Source of the DNA: Brassica napus
Lineage: Eukaryota > Streptophyta > Magnoliopsida > Brassicales > Brassicaceae
Length of the DNA: 64,000 nt
Reading direction: 5' to 3'
Assembly (NCBI RefSeq): GCF_020379485.1
Contig: NC_063444.1
Coordinates: 4,164,652-4,228,651 of the forward strand
Position numbers and translations under genes: made by a program
The notes under the pieces: model-generated
The model's database searches: none
The model's input: only the letters and a program-made list of their open reading frames with translations
Told to the model about the DNA's origin: nothing
Part shown: positions 19,131-30,826 of the stretch, piece by piece
Layout: each line of letters starts with the position of its first letter
Position numbering within the stretch: position 1 is the stretch's first letter

Positions 19131-21500
19131 GTAGTAGTATCCACCATTAAAACCCTCCTCTTAAGTACTCTGTTGCTATGACACAAACCATTCTTCAGCT
19201 TCATTTAATTTCAGATACACACATAAGATAAACATAGGCTATTTTTGTCATCTTGATTCTTTTTCTGCTGAATTGTCGGTGAAAAAATTGAGAGAACATG
19301 GTCTGTGGGCTCTCGCAACAGTACGTTGTCATGTACACAATAAACATTAAACATTAAACAAACCTACAAAAGAATCCCTTTGGGCTTTGGCTTTATGCAT
19401 ACTTGTGAAGTTGTAATCTTATCTTCACATGCGAAGTTCTCATATTTTATGATTATCTTTTTGGTAGGACATATATATATATATCCAATTAATAAAGATA
19501 CAAATTTCAAAAGTTGTGAAAGAATTATAAGTCTTGTCACCTTTTGACTTGCCTTTGGCTTTTTTGGATGGTTGATTTGATGATTAGGATTTAAGTTTTT
19601 AAGAGCTCAAACTTCCACACAAAACTCTCATGCCTTTGTTGACCCAAAACACTTTTTTCTTTCTCTTTTGGTCCAAGCACAATGTTTCAAAAGATGACCA
19701 TGCAAATGTGCAAGGTTTTGATTGACAAAAAAAAAACTAAAGCAGTATCCAAAGTATATTATTTAAAATCATTAGATGGTTTTATCATGTGGTTGAAGCC
19801 TTGAAGGTCATACACAGCTCACAAGTGACACAACGTCTCTATATCAAAATCTATTAGAAGTCTATAAACATGATGTATGATGTATCTAACTAGAGATCTC
19901 ATCAAAAATATAGTTTTTAAACGAAGCCATGTACGTATTAGATACAGTATGTTTCATAGATCTTACTACATGATATTCAAAACTAATGATCAAATGCACT
20001 ACCTATCAGTCTATCACTAACTAGCATTTTACTTTTTTTTACTAGGTTAGCAACATATATAGCATATTTACATTGCTTCACTAGACCTCTTAATCGGACG
20101 AGTGAGATTCCTTTGCAGTAAAAAAGTTATCTATGAGGAATGCAAGAGAGAGTTAACTGATATACCTCGAACTGTCCCCATTCAATATGGCGGGGTTCAA
20201 GGGCCATTGCCCAATTATAAGTTAAAACCTCATCATTTTGTGTAATTTATTTGTATCATTAGTTTACACCATTTGCTATAGTAATTTGTTGGTCAAAATC
20301 TGAAGCTGGCAAACTCCAAAGCACACAGAATATTGTCAGAAATTGAATTGTCCAAACTGGAAATGTCTCCTTTCTTATTTTGTTTTTATTGCACTTAAAA
20401 CAAAACAAAAATACTGGGACAAGAAATTGTAAACTGAAAACGTGACAAAATGAAAAGAGAAAAACAGTAGTGATTAAAGAGAGATCTAGGAAGAGAAGAA
20501 ACAAAAAAAATATAGAGGAATGTCTGAGTCTCTGACAGCAATTCCATTAAAGACCTTTAACTTGCAGCCTTTGACCAAATCCTAGCCCTTCAATCTTATG
20601 TGTAACTCTACTTTCAAGATACAAGGCGCAAATAAAATAAACATGTGTAACATTTGTTAAAAACTCAAGTCAGAAAACAAAAATATGATCATTAAAAAGG
20701 CTAAATCTAATTTCCACGCACAAGTAATCAAATGAAATAAACATGTCGAGTTTTTGTTGATATATAGTTCAATGTATTTGACTAAAAAATTCAATGCGAA
20801 AGAGGCCTAACTAAAAGGACCAGATATATCAACATTAAATTTGATTTTAATCAAATGAACAGATTATTCAAACAAAACATAAGGTATTTTAAACATTTTC
20901 GTTTACAATACTTACTAATCACAGATGAACATAAGCTAACTTCTTAGTTAATCAGAAACAAGATTTATAGCCTACGACCAAAATTGGTAATGACAAACAC
21001 ACAAAAGAAGATGCAACTTGTACTTAAATATTGATTCACAATAGGCTATATATGAGCATATGTTAGAAAATGCTTACGTCAAAACTATTTCTCCTTTGAA
21101 TATATAATAGCCTAATTAGTTAAATCCTAAGGTTAAATGCATAGTTAATAATTAACACAACTTTAACAGAAAACGAAGAGGTGTCTATAAGAAGTTAGGT
21201 TTCATATGCAACTCATCATCTTCTTCTTCTTCTTCTTCTTCTTTCACCCGCCAAGATCGGTTCCTATCCTTCTCTCCTCCACCACCTAACCTTCTCTCCA
21301 TTTTCTTCCCTCCATTTTACCTCTCTCTCTCTCTCTAGAAGTTTTAACACAAACAAACCCACTAAAAACAACAAAACCATAACAACAACCAAAAAAACAA
21401 AATTTTATTTTATTTTTAGACATAGAGAGAAGGAGGCTTTGGGTTTGTGCTTTTTCTCCTTCTCTTCATTGAAAGCTTCTCCTTGTGGGATTTTGATTAA
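19131..21500. other. intergenic, promoter side of the hydrolase gene
   Basis: 2.4 kb of AT-rich DNA. A (CTT)n tract at about 21219-21243 and CT-rich sequence at 21318-21340 precede the hydrolase start and probably lie in its 5' leader. No coding or RNA gene recognised, and no transposon ends found. Confidence 0.4.
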
Positions 21501-22743
21501 ATGGGTAATGTGACATCAAATGTGGCGGCTAAGTTCGCCTTCTTCCCGCCAGATCCGGCAACATACGGAGTTACGAAGGACGACGAGACAGGGAAGCTGG
21601 TCTTCTCCGGAGTCTCTCCCGACATGAACATGGAAGTCCATCAGCTCACCACCAAGTCCGGTAATAAAGTTGTTGCCACGTTCTGGAGACACCCTTTTGC
21701 GAGATTCACGCTTCTCTATTCTCATGGCAACGCAGCTGATCTTGGCCAAATGGTTGAGCTCTTCATCGAGCTCCGTGCTCATCTCCGCGTCAACATCATG
21801 AGGTAAAATAATACACATCACAAATCTTATAACCTTTTTTGTTGTTAGATACTTACATTTTAATTTTTTGAAACAGTTATGACTATTCAGGCTATGGAGC
21901 TTCAACAGGAAAGGTAAAAAAAAAAAGAATAGAGAAATCAGTTAAATTTCAAAAGCTTTATGTAATTTTTATATTTTTATTTGTTTTTCTTTTCTGATTT
22001 AAATTTTGTTTTTTGTTTTTTGGTGGTATAGCCGTCTGAGTTCAACACATATTATGACATTGAGGCAGTGTACAATTGTTTGAGAAGCGATTATGGGATC
22101 AAGCAAGAGGAGCTGATTCTGTACGGACAGTCCGTAGGAAGTGGGCCAACGCTGCACATGGCTTCAAGGTTGAAGAGGCTGAGAGGAGTTGTTCTTCACA
22201 GCGCCATTCTCTCTGGCATTAGAGTCTTGTATCCTGTCAAAATGACACTCTGGTTTGATATCTTCAAGGTAAAGTATAAACACATTAAAGGATGTTCTTG
22301 TTAAAATCTATATGTAATATACTCTGGTCAGATCTCATGGTCTTATTTGTATTGCAGAACATAGACAAGATTCGCCATGTCAACTCCAAAGTTCTTGTCA
22401 TACATGTATGTACTCTTTAATCAACTGTAGAATCTGTTTTCATTTCATTCTTTTGATGATTGATTAGGTGATTGATTTACAGGGAACAAAGGATGATATA
22501 GTGGATTTGTCTCACGGGAAGCGATTGTGGGAGCTGGCCAAGGAGAAGTATGATCCGTTATGGGTGAAAGGAGGAGGGCATTGCAACCTGGAGACGTACC
22601 CTGAGTACATTAAACACCTGCGAAAGTTCATAAATGCAATGGAGAAACTATCTCTAACCAATCCACCACCTAAACAGTTAACCAATGAGCCTAGTGTCAC
22701 CGAGACTAAGCACAGCCGGTGCTTGAGATTTCGGAAAAGGTAG
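21501..22743 (+). CDS. alpha/beta hydrolase, ABHD17-like
   Basis: Five exons: 21501-21802, 21877-21913, 22032-22268, 22358-22405, 22483-22743, all in phase, 294 residues. It is a serine hydrolase of the ABHD17 type: oxyanion region LYSHGNAADLG, nucleophile elbow GQSVGSG, acid residue in GTKDDIVD, histidine in GGGHCNLE. The N-terminus MGNVTSN fits an N-myristoylation signal (Gly2), so it may sit on membranes. Animal ABHD17 proteins and some plant relatives remove palmitate from proteins; that activity is inferred here, not shown. The basic C-terminal tail (CLRFRKR) carries one cysteine. Position matches At4g31020. Exon 2 is only 37 bp. Confidence 0.9.
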
Positions 22744-23238
22744 GATGTGTTAGCAGAATCAGAAGACAATTGGTAGATTCCTTTATGTGCATTGCCATGT
22801 GCTTTGAACTCACAACACTCAAGGAAAGCTTGACGAGAGTCATTTCCTTAGTGAGATCAAAACCAAATGCTAAACACAGGGTCACATACAGTGGTGGAAC
22901 AAAGATATAATCTAGGGAGGTGTTTACTGTAAAATGTAGCCATGTTCTTGGGTTTATTTGCTTGATGTTCAGTCTCATGTAACAGAAAAAATGTAATGTA
23001 GCACCAACTTTGAGGTTTTGTAAAACATCATTACTTGTAGGAGAAGCTAATAGAGAACAAGATGTGTGTAATCATATAGACCAGTCCAATGTTCAATGCC
23101 AGGATGGAACAAGTAAACAAACATAACACAAACAAGCAAACAAATAAAACATTACAATGCAAAGTCCCATTACTCTTTATGTCACAACTCTAGATTGGTC
23201 TTTTTCACAAAGAGCTCCCATAATATTTACAGCTCTCC
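22744..23238. other. convergent 3' region
   Basis: 495 bp between the stop codons of the hydrolase (+) and CBP60f (-). It should hold both 3' untranslated regions. No other feature recognised. Confidence 0.4.
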
Positions 23239-26177
23239 TTAGTCAATCTCCACAATTTGAGGCCTCCTCTGTGCAGCTTTCTTGCGTATGAAGATACCCC
23301 ATCTCAAAGCAGCTTTAAGCTTAAGCCAACCCACCACAGCTTTCCCTGAGCCTCTCCCTCGTTCTCTCCTATAACCCTTATCTACCTGAGCTTCATACCG
23401 ATCGTCAAAACCGTAACACGACTCAGCAATATGAGTAAACCCGCCTGCTATCCCAAATGTCCTGAGCAGTTTCTGCATATCATCGGTCTCAAGCATCTCT
23501 GAACTCCTCACCCTAATTTCCTCTGTGAAAACATCTTCACGGTCTTCATTGCATGAGCCTGAAACTGAGGAACCTTCCATCGATGTGTAGTCTCCTAACT
23601 GATCACATGGTTGCTGCACAAACGGATACTGTATCTGTTGCTGAGGAACCAATGAGTAGCTATTTACATTCTGATGATGATTCTGTGCCCTTTTTGCCTC
23701 TGGTAAGAAATTCAACAGCTTACCATCATACTCAACCGCTTTGTGCCAGTTCTCATAAGCAGCCTTCACCATAATGTCTGCAGAAATCTGTTAAAGAGTT
23801 GCAAAAGTATCTCAGAGAGATATCTAATGGGAATAAGAAGCTAAGTTTACAGAGAGATGTATTTACCTTTTGGTCATGGTCAAGAGATTCAAGAGACAAG
23901 AAGTGACCATTAGCAATCAAGCCTTGGAACTCATATATATGATTGAAGACAACTCCTGTATTATTATGTGTCTGCTCTGTGTAATAAACGTAAAGCTTCC
24001 CACCCAATACACAAGTCTTTGCATGCTCCACTGTGTTGTCCCACATTCTATTTGACATTCCACTCCCAAGTAACTGCAAACACACACACCAAGATTATAA
24101 AAACAAGACACAATAGCTTCTTGTATAGAGATGTTTATGGAATGCACATACGCTTCTTAGCTTCTGTGGTTCCTTCACAAGTATCCGAAGGAAGTCTTCA
24201 ACAGTGATGACGTTAGATTTCACTAGCTTCTTGTGTAGTGATCCACCTTTCGCTATTCTATCCAATCTCCAGACTTCATCATTTAAAACCGGTGGATAAT
24301 GTTTCTTGTACACTGCAAAAAAAGAACCAAGATTCAGATAAAAAAAACAATACAAGAAGAGTTATTCTTGGGTTCACCCCCTGGAGTGAACCTTTAGGTT
24401 CACCAACCAATAGAAAATTGTCATTTTAAATCTAGTATCTTTTAATTAAGGAAACCAAATAACTTGCAAATTATATTATCTTTTCAAAATAAAATTTAAA
24501 AATAAATAAAAATAATATATAAAAAACGAATTCAAAAAAAAAAAATGTTGACAACAAAACACTAAACCCTAAGCTCTAATACTAAACCCTAAACTCAAAT
24601 CCTAAACCCTAAATCTTTGGGTAAACCCTAAATCCTTGGGTAAACCCCTAAACCCTTGGAAAAACACTAAACATGTTGTCAACAAAACACTAAACCCTAA
24701 ACTCTAATCCTAAACCCTAAACCCTTGGGAAAACCTTAAACCCTTGGGTAAACCCTAAACCCTTGGGTAAACCCTAAACGCTTGGGTAAACCCTAAACCC
24801 TTAGGTAAACCCTAAACCCTTGGAAAAACACTAAACATTTGGATAAATTCTAAATTATAAATCTTAAACACTAAACTCTAAATCTTAAAAATAAATATTT
24901 TTTAAAAATAATATTTTTTTAGAACTATTGTTATTTTTATTTATTTAATTTTTAATTTTTTATTTTAAAAGCATAATATAATTTGGCAAGTTATTTTGTT
25001 TCCTTAATTAAAAGATACTAGATCTAAAATGACAACTTTCTATTGGTTGGTGAACCTAAAGGTTCACCCTAGGGGGTGAACCCAAGAAAAAGTCATACAA
25101 GAAACTCTCTTAAAGTATTTAAGGAAACTCACGTTCTCCTCTATGATCTTTAACAGCAAAAGGCTCTGTCTTAGCTTCACGTATGTGATGAAACCCTGAT
25201 GAAGCCTTAACACCCAGTCTAAACTTCCTGCTCCTAATCCAGCTCGAATTGTCGGTGAAACTAAGTTCTCCTAGAGTTCCTACACCTTCCTTGAGTACCA
25301 CATGAGTGTGACCAGTCAATATTGGACTTTTTCCTTGGCGCTCTTTCACAACCAAGCTCTCAAAACGTTCTCTCGTCCAATCTTCATCGTTGAAGTCTCC
25401 ATCTAACACGACAACGTTCAGCTTTGCCGTTGAATCTTCTCCCGTTTGAACAACGTTTCCTGTGCTTGCATCTGTAAGGACCACGTGAATGGCTGAGCCC
25501 TGCTCTCCTTCGACTTTCCCTCCTGTGAATAAATGAGGAGGCATTCGTGTTCTGAAGCGAATTTGCAAGTTTCTTCCATTGAGGCCTTGAATCTTCTTTG
25601 GTTCTTGAGATCTGAAAACTCAAATAGCTGTAAAGATCATGGAACCAGTCCAAGGAAGGAGATACGAGATAGTAACATAACTAGAGAAACTACCTTGGAG
25701 TTGTTTTGGAGCTCTCCAACTTAGATATGGCACGTTCCACCTCTTCACTAACCTGTTCATTAGCCCACCATAATCAAGCTTTGGTCTAACGAGAAAACTA
25801 AACTTTGAAATAGAATATTAACTCACAATTCTACGGAATAATGGTTCCAGAGAGGAGCATAGCCTCTGCAGACTATCTACCTTGACAGCTTCCACAATTA
25901 CACTGTAAACACAGTTCTTGTTTTAATAAAATCTCTGACCAATTTTGATAACAATGCAAGATGCTTAATGAACATCTCTCAGAAAGGTTATTATCCAATC
26001 CAAAAGAAGTTTATAATAACAGCCAAAACAATCTAGTTCAAGATGCATGAAACACATGTAAAGTATGGCTTACTTTGCCAAAGCTGGAAGCTTCTTCTGT
26101 CTCTTTGGTTCTGAGCCTTCTGACAAGTTATCTGTATACTCTTGATTGTGTCCTCTCTTCCTCATCGAACTTTCCAT
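23239..26177 (-). CDS. CBP60F: calmodulin-binding protein 60 family, CBP60f-like
   Basis: Plant-specific CBP60 transcription factor family; members bind calmodulin and DNA, and some control salicylic acid and immune genes. Seven exons on the minus strand: 26177-26074, 25902-25827, 25752-25694, 25611-25133, 24312-24152, 24073-23867, 23787-23239, all in phase, 544 residues. Visible: basic N-terminus ([14 protein letters not shown]), the calmodulin-binding-like core from [20 protein letters not shown] through [15 protein letters not shown], the block [14 protein letters not shown], and [20 protein letters not shown]. The acceptor for exon 7 is at TTTAACAG and not the nearer CTGCAG, because only that keeps the frame. 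Intron 4 (24313-25132) contains a foldback element. The f member is chosen from map position (At4g31000). Confidence 0.92.
24366..25087. mobile_element. foldback element inside CBP60f intron 4
   Basis: Inverted repeats of about 115 bp (24366-24480 and 24968-25087) begin TTCTTGGGTTCACCCCC and end with the mirror GGGGGTGAACCCAAGAA. They include the shared block ACCAATAGAAA and TAATTAAGGAAAC. Between them lie telomere-like repeats and AT-rich sequence. Long arms suggest a Mutator-like or foldback MITE, but no clean target duplication is seen. It makes up nearly all of the intron. Confidence 0.75.
24560..24835 (+). repeat. telomere-like TAAACCCT array
   Basis: About 20 copies of TAAACCCT or close variants, many in a longer unit containing CCTTGGGTAAACCCTAAA. 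The copies are degenerate and interrupted by ACTAAACATG-type sequence. It is an interstitial array inside the foldback element, not a chromosome end. Confidence 0.85.
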
Positions 26178-27085
26178 TTAAGGTAAGATAAGTTATCAAT
26201 CTCTGTGCCTAGGGAGATACGAATTTAATGCAATTCCTTACGTTGGAGAAAAGAGCACAAGTCCTACACCAAGGAAGCTTCAGAGAAACTCACAGAATAA
26301 TAGAGCACAGAGATTACTTGAATCTAGAACCAAAGTCGTATAAAGATGTCTTTTCTTTTCTTTATGGATCGTTTATTATACAACCCACATGGAGTGTACG
26401 AACCTAGATCTGTTTCTTTTAAATGGTAGATCTAAAGCTTTTATGGATCATGTCCCTTTGAATATTTAGAATAATGCAAAACAGAGTATACTTTAATGGC
26501 CGACGCTAAAGGAACAGAAACAAAGACAGCTGTTTTTGTGAATGGAAGGAATCTTGAAAAACACGAAACCGCGTGATCATCAACTATGTCAACCTCAGTG
26601 CGTTTGACATCTCCACTTTTGTCTCTCTTCACAAACTTTCAACGTGTCTTGACACGTTTGAAAGAGTCTTTAAGGAACTAATGTCTCCAGTTTCAACGTT
26701 TCTTTATCCTCTTGACCTTAACTTAAAGCACAACACAGACAGGCATCAAATCTAGCTCTCTCTGTTCACAAACTTAGAACGTTTCTTGACCTGTGAAAGA
26801 GTCTTTAACTAACTAATGTCTCCAGTTTCAATGTTTCTTTATCCTAACTAATGAGAGAAGTGAAACTTAGTGGTAGAGAAATGGACAATTATATATTTTG
26901 AAGAGAAAGTCAATACAAGGCCACAAGCCATTCTTTAGCTACATTCAGATTCCAAAGGCAAAAACAAAAAAAAAAAAACTACATATATGGAGAAACGTGG
27001 AACATAAAGGACTTTTCCTTGAAAAAATCGGTTTCTCAGACAAAAACACTTCAGGGTTTGACATGAGAAGGGGGCAATCAGTTTT
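26178..27085. other. intergenic, CBP60f upstream
   Basis: 0.9 kb between CBP60f start and NKS1 stop. A partial duplication is visible: CTAATGTCTCCAGTTTCAA occurs at about 26679 and again at about 26813, with related GTTTCTTTATCCT after each. No gene seen. Confidence 0.4.
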
Positions 27086-28111
27086 TTACTCACCTTCCCA
27101 CCCTGATTGACGAGCTCTCTTCTCCCACAAAGCAGTGATCTTCCTCTCCTTGATCAGCAAAGCTTCAGCTCTCTCCCTAGCTGACTCACAGATCTCAGTG
27201 GCGGCGTTGCATTTCTCAGCTTCCTTTTGGTACTGAGACGCAACTCTCTTAGCTTCTAAGAGTGTAACGTTCATGTGACGGCTATGCTCATCTGCAACTG
27301 CTTCTTGCAGCTTCAGCTCTTCGGTCAGAAGGTCCACAAACTGCTTCTCCATTTCCTGCTTGAGCTCCGGATCATCGCCTCCACAATCTGTTCACAACAC
27401 AAGTTAGAGAATGAACGTACTAATTCACAGGAGAATACAAGAGCTATAACTCTATATAAATTATTTGAAAACGTCATTCAGCAAGATAACTATCAGAGTA
27501 ATACTGACAAAGTGACTAGCCTGTTTCTGCAATGAAGCTTCTTCAATTGAGATGATTAATGGTTACTAAATTATCAAAACTTCAGTTCTCCAAATAACTC
27601 GTAAAAGCCTAAACTCAGAAAACATAAAGGTACAGACTTTGGAATAACACTATCAACCCACCATGTTTACAACTTGACAGAACATAACAGTAAAGGAAAC
27701 AACACACGTAAAGCAGCTAGACAAAATGAAGATCTAACCTGTAACGGTGAGATTTGCAAGCCCTGCAAAAAAAAAGAAAAACAAACTTGTTAATCTATTA
27801 TACACAAGCTGAGATTCGTTCTTACAGCTTAGACAACATAACATCAAAATCTAAAAGAGGGAGCTTGATTGAAAGATCCAATCTTTAAACTCAGATCCAA
27901 TCAAAAACGAAATCATACCAGGAGCGATCTCGAGGAGGGATACAGGAGGTGGGCAATCACAGACGCAAGGAGGACAAACAGAGCTTTTACGAGTGGATCC
28001 AACGAAACCTTTGTTGAATCTCCAGTAAAGAGCAGGTCCGCACACTACTAAAGCAGATACCACCGCGAAGATCACCAGGCATCTCATGCAGTCTCCAGAC
28101 CGACGAGCCAT
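27086..28111 (-). CDS. NKS1: NKS1 / DUF1068 membrane protein
   Basis: Small Golgi-associated type II membrane protein of the DUF1068 family; the Arabidopsis member (At4g30996) was found through sodium and potassium sensitivity and supports Golgi organisation. Exons: 28111-27919, 27762-27739, 27387-27086, in phase, 172 residues. The middle exon is only 24 bp. Visible: MARRSGDCMRC, a transmembrane helix (LVIFAVVSALVVCGPALYW), a cysteine-proline cluster CPPCVCDCPPP, then a long charged helix (LLTEELKLQEAVADEHSRHM) ending GWEGE. The stop follows a sequence that also reads as a splice donor (GGTGAGTAA), but the length fits the family without another exon. Confidence 0.9.
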
Positions 28112-28656
28112 TAGCAGGAAAAAAAAAGAAAGCTCAATCGAAATGAATCAGAGTGGTGCAGCAACAATGGCGATTTAGTGTGGAGAGGAGATTTAGAAAC
28201 AGAGCTGATGAGTGTGAATGGGCCCAACCAACTAGAGAGGGAAATAGTTAAAACGACAGCGTTTCAGTGGGTCCGGTCCAGATGTCGGTGGTGCGTTTCT
28301 CACGGTAATATTGTATAAACCGCTCTCTGAACGAATTTACGGTTTGACCTTTTGAATTCTTTAACCTTTCTGAAAAAAAGGTGCTATACTTTTATTTACT
28401 AATTTATTATTTTACCCTTTGAATTCTATATTCTTCTCAAAAGGGACTATACTTTCGTTAGACTCAGGAATCACCCTTTATTGTTGTAGCTTATGTTGTT
28501 TAATCAAAATCCAAATTCAAGGTAACGACGGTTATTATTGGATAAATAGTTTTTACTCATTACAGACACTCAGAGAGACACATGACACTCAGAGAGACAC
28601 ATGACAATCAGACAATGAACTCTCTTTTTTTTTTTTGTAGTCAGACAATAAACTTA
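28112..28656. other. intergenic, NKS1 upstream / S28 downstream
   Basis: 545 bp. A duplicated motif ACACTCAGAGAGACACATG occurs twice in tandem at 28566-28605. Otherwise AT-rich with nothing recognised. Confidence 0.4.
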
Positions 28657-30794
28657 TCACTTAGCTTGTTCTTCTTGTTCCAGATCATTGTAATACTCAC
28701 TGATCCATTTCTCTATAATAGCAACTTCTTGCCTCCTCTGTTGTTTCAGCCACTCAGGGTCGTCTTTTGTAGCAGCTCTGAGATCCGTATGGTGAGCTCC
28801 TGCTTTAAAGAAACACTTTTTTAAGTCTCCTGTTTCTAACAGACGTGTGTAATTCACTCTTATACTTCAAGAACGTTAACCTTTTCTGGTCACAAGCGCA
28901 ATGATACTGCTCGATATGTTCTTCAGGACACTGACAAAAGCCATTAACATCAACTCTTTGTTCTAAAGAAAATAAAGAATGACCAAGAATATGGATGAGG
29001 AACTCTCACCCTCCTCCGCTCCATGGATCCTGCAGTCCATTGGAGAATATAATGTTGCTACCAAATCTCTTCAACACCATCTCTATTCTCTGCCAAAAAG
29101 ACTCTTAGCTTGAAGTATGTTATCTGGAAAAGAAAATAGGAAGAGACGATACTAACCTGCCCGCCAAACTCAGCGGTGATCCAGTGTGGTCTAGGCTTGA
29201 CACCGTATTCCCTCAGACAATATTCTTGGTTTGCTTTCTCATCATCACTTTCAAATGGTCGAAACATGGTATGGTTCGAGCAGCTCATTGGCATCACCAT
29301 CTCTGTGCATGCCTTTTTTTTTTTTCGCATTGATCCATTAGCTTCTTTTCTCTTGTGAATAAAAGAAGAAACAGAGAAAATATAGACTCTAATGAATACC
29401 TGCCACCCCCAACCGTTGAGTCCATGAGAATCAGTATGGTTTTCCATATCGAAGCAACTCTCTGAACCTGAATAGCTGTAGTATAGACTCGCAGCGGCAA
29501 ACGCACGCTCTAGATTGCTAGCGTCTAGAGGTAACTCGTCCATGATCTTGCACATCTGTTCCACTGGATAAGCAGGCAGTGGAGCCATGAAATTTGCAGG
29601 TGTTGGATAATTAACCATTGCTGTTTCAATAAAAGCTGTCTCTAGCCAACCAGAGACTGAGTCAACAGAGTGTAGGGTCCTGTGATTCATCAAAAACGTT
29701 CTCTTAGATTGCTTGGAACTAAACAATGAATCAACATTGAAGGAAAACAGATTTTTTTTATTTACTTGCAAGTTCTGAACATTTTGCTGAGTTCTTGTAA
29801 ACCATCTTTAATGGTAGAGAATACTTCCATTTCTCCCCAGCTTCTCTTGATGACTTCAAAACAGTTAGCACTCACGTTCTGCTCGTAATGAGAAAGTTCA
29901 TAGTTAAGTATGCTTACAGACTAACAACCATGTTTGATATATATACACATACCTTGAAGTCCTGAGAAACGGTGTCGTAGAAGCTTGAAGATGGAACAAT
30001 ATTATCGAAGTTCAGAATCGGAGCAGAGGATGCTAATGCGCCAATTGCTATATGTGGATACTTCAGCCTGAACCACGCCGCAAGCACTGTCTCAGAGTAC
30101 AACAGAAGATAGTTTATAAGAGCAAAATGTAGCAATAAGAAACTAATATTGACTTTTTTTTAATCTTACTTCCACCATAAGATCCACCGAAGACTATGAC
30201 AGGAGATGCTTCAGAGGTTAGATTATGCTTCAAGCTTCTTATCAAGATAGCGTAATCAGCCAACGCTTGCTGTGAGTTCAAGAATCCCAATGTATTGGCC
30301 AGCTTGTGTGGCTTTGACTCTCCATAGAACCTATGCTGCAAAGATTTAGGAAAAGACATAAGCATTAGTGTTTTTTTTCAAACAAGACATGCGTAATGGG
30401 ATTTTGGTAAAGCTTTTACTTCGATGAAGACTAGAATAGCCTGGAACTTTGGAGCAATGTCCAGCATGAAACCGGTGTTGGAAGCAAACCACTCTATATC
30501 ACCTTCATTGCCTGTGTAGACGAAGATGGGGCCACCTTTGCGCCAGAAATGACTGTTTATGAGGTACTTTTGGTGGAAGACTTGGTAACTCTCTGGTTGG
30601 AAACTGAAGTGGTCAAGATTCTGAGGGAAGTAACGAGTCTCAAAGTGAGAGGGCAACTCTGTGTTTGACTTGGAGGTCTTCCTGTTTTGTCTCCAAGATA
30701 AAAGATGGTGAGAACGTCTTGGAATATACATTGCATCTGCAACAAAAGAGAATAACAGGAACGCAAGACATAAACAAGTAGACATTCTCTCCAT
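28657..30794 (-). CDS. serine carboxypeptidase S28 family (Pro-X type)
   Basis: Secreted or vacuolar serine peptidase related to lysosomal Pro-X carboxypeptidase. Nine exons on the minus strand: 30794-30420, 30335-30170, 30086-29953, 29878-29766, 29679-29400, 29312-29157, 29089-29010, 28930-28881, 28799-28657; the sum closes in frame at 498 residues. Visible: signal peptide ([14 protein letters not shown]), [35 protein letters not shown], the nucleophile motif GGSYGG, the aspartate region [11 protein letters not shown], and the histidine motif GAHHTDLR. The exon 6 acceptor at 29313-29314 follows a run of A and not pyrimidines; the protein requires this junction or one a few bases away. I do not recall an S28 gene at this point of the Arabidopsis map, so it may be out of the ancestral order. 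Confidence 0.9.
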
Positions 30795-30795
30795 A

Positions 30796-30800
<5 letters not shown>

Positions 30801-30826
<26 letters not shown>
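30801..30826. repeat. CT microsatellite in S28 5' leader
   Basis: A run of CT dinucleotides a few bases upstream of the S28 start codon (GA repeats in the sense strand). Confidence 0.8.

Noticed and set aside
23762..23770. Nearer CTGCAG acceptor for CBP60f exon 7
   Set aside because: It breaks the reading frame; the TTTAACAG site a few bases upstream keeps the frame and the conserved [14 protein letters not shown] sequence.
24560..24835. Telomere repeats as evidence of a chromosome end
   Set aside because: Repeats are degenerate, enclosed by inverted arms and lie within an intron of an intact gene.
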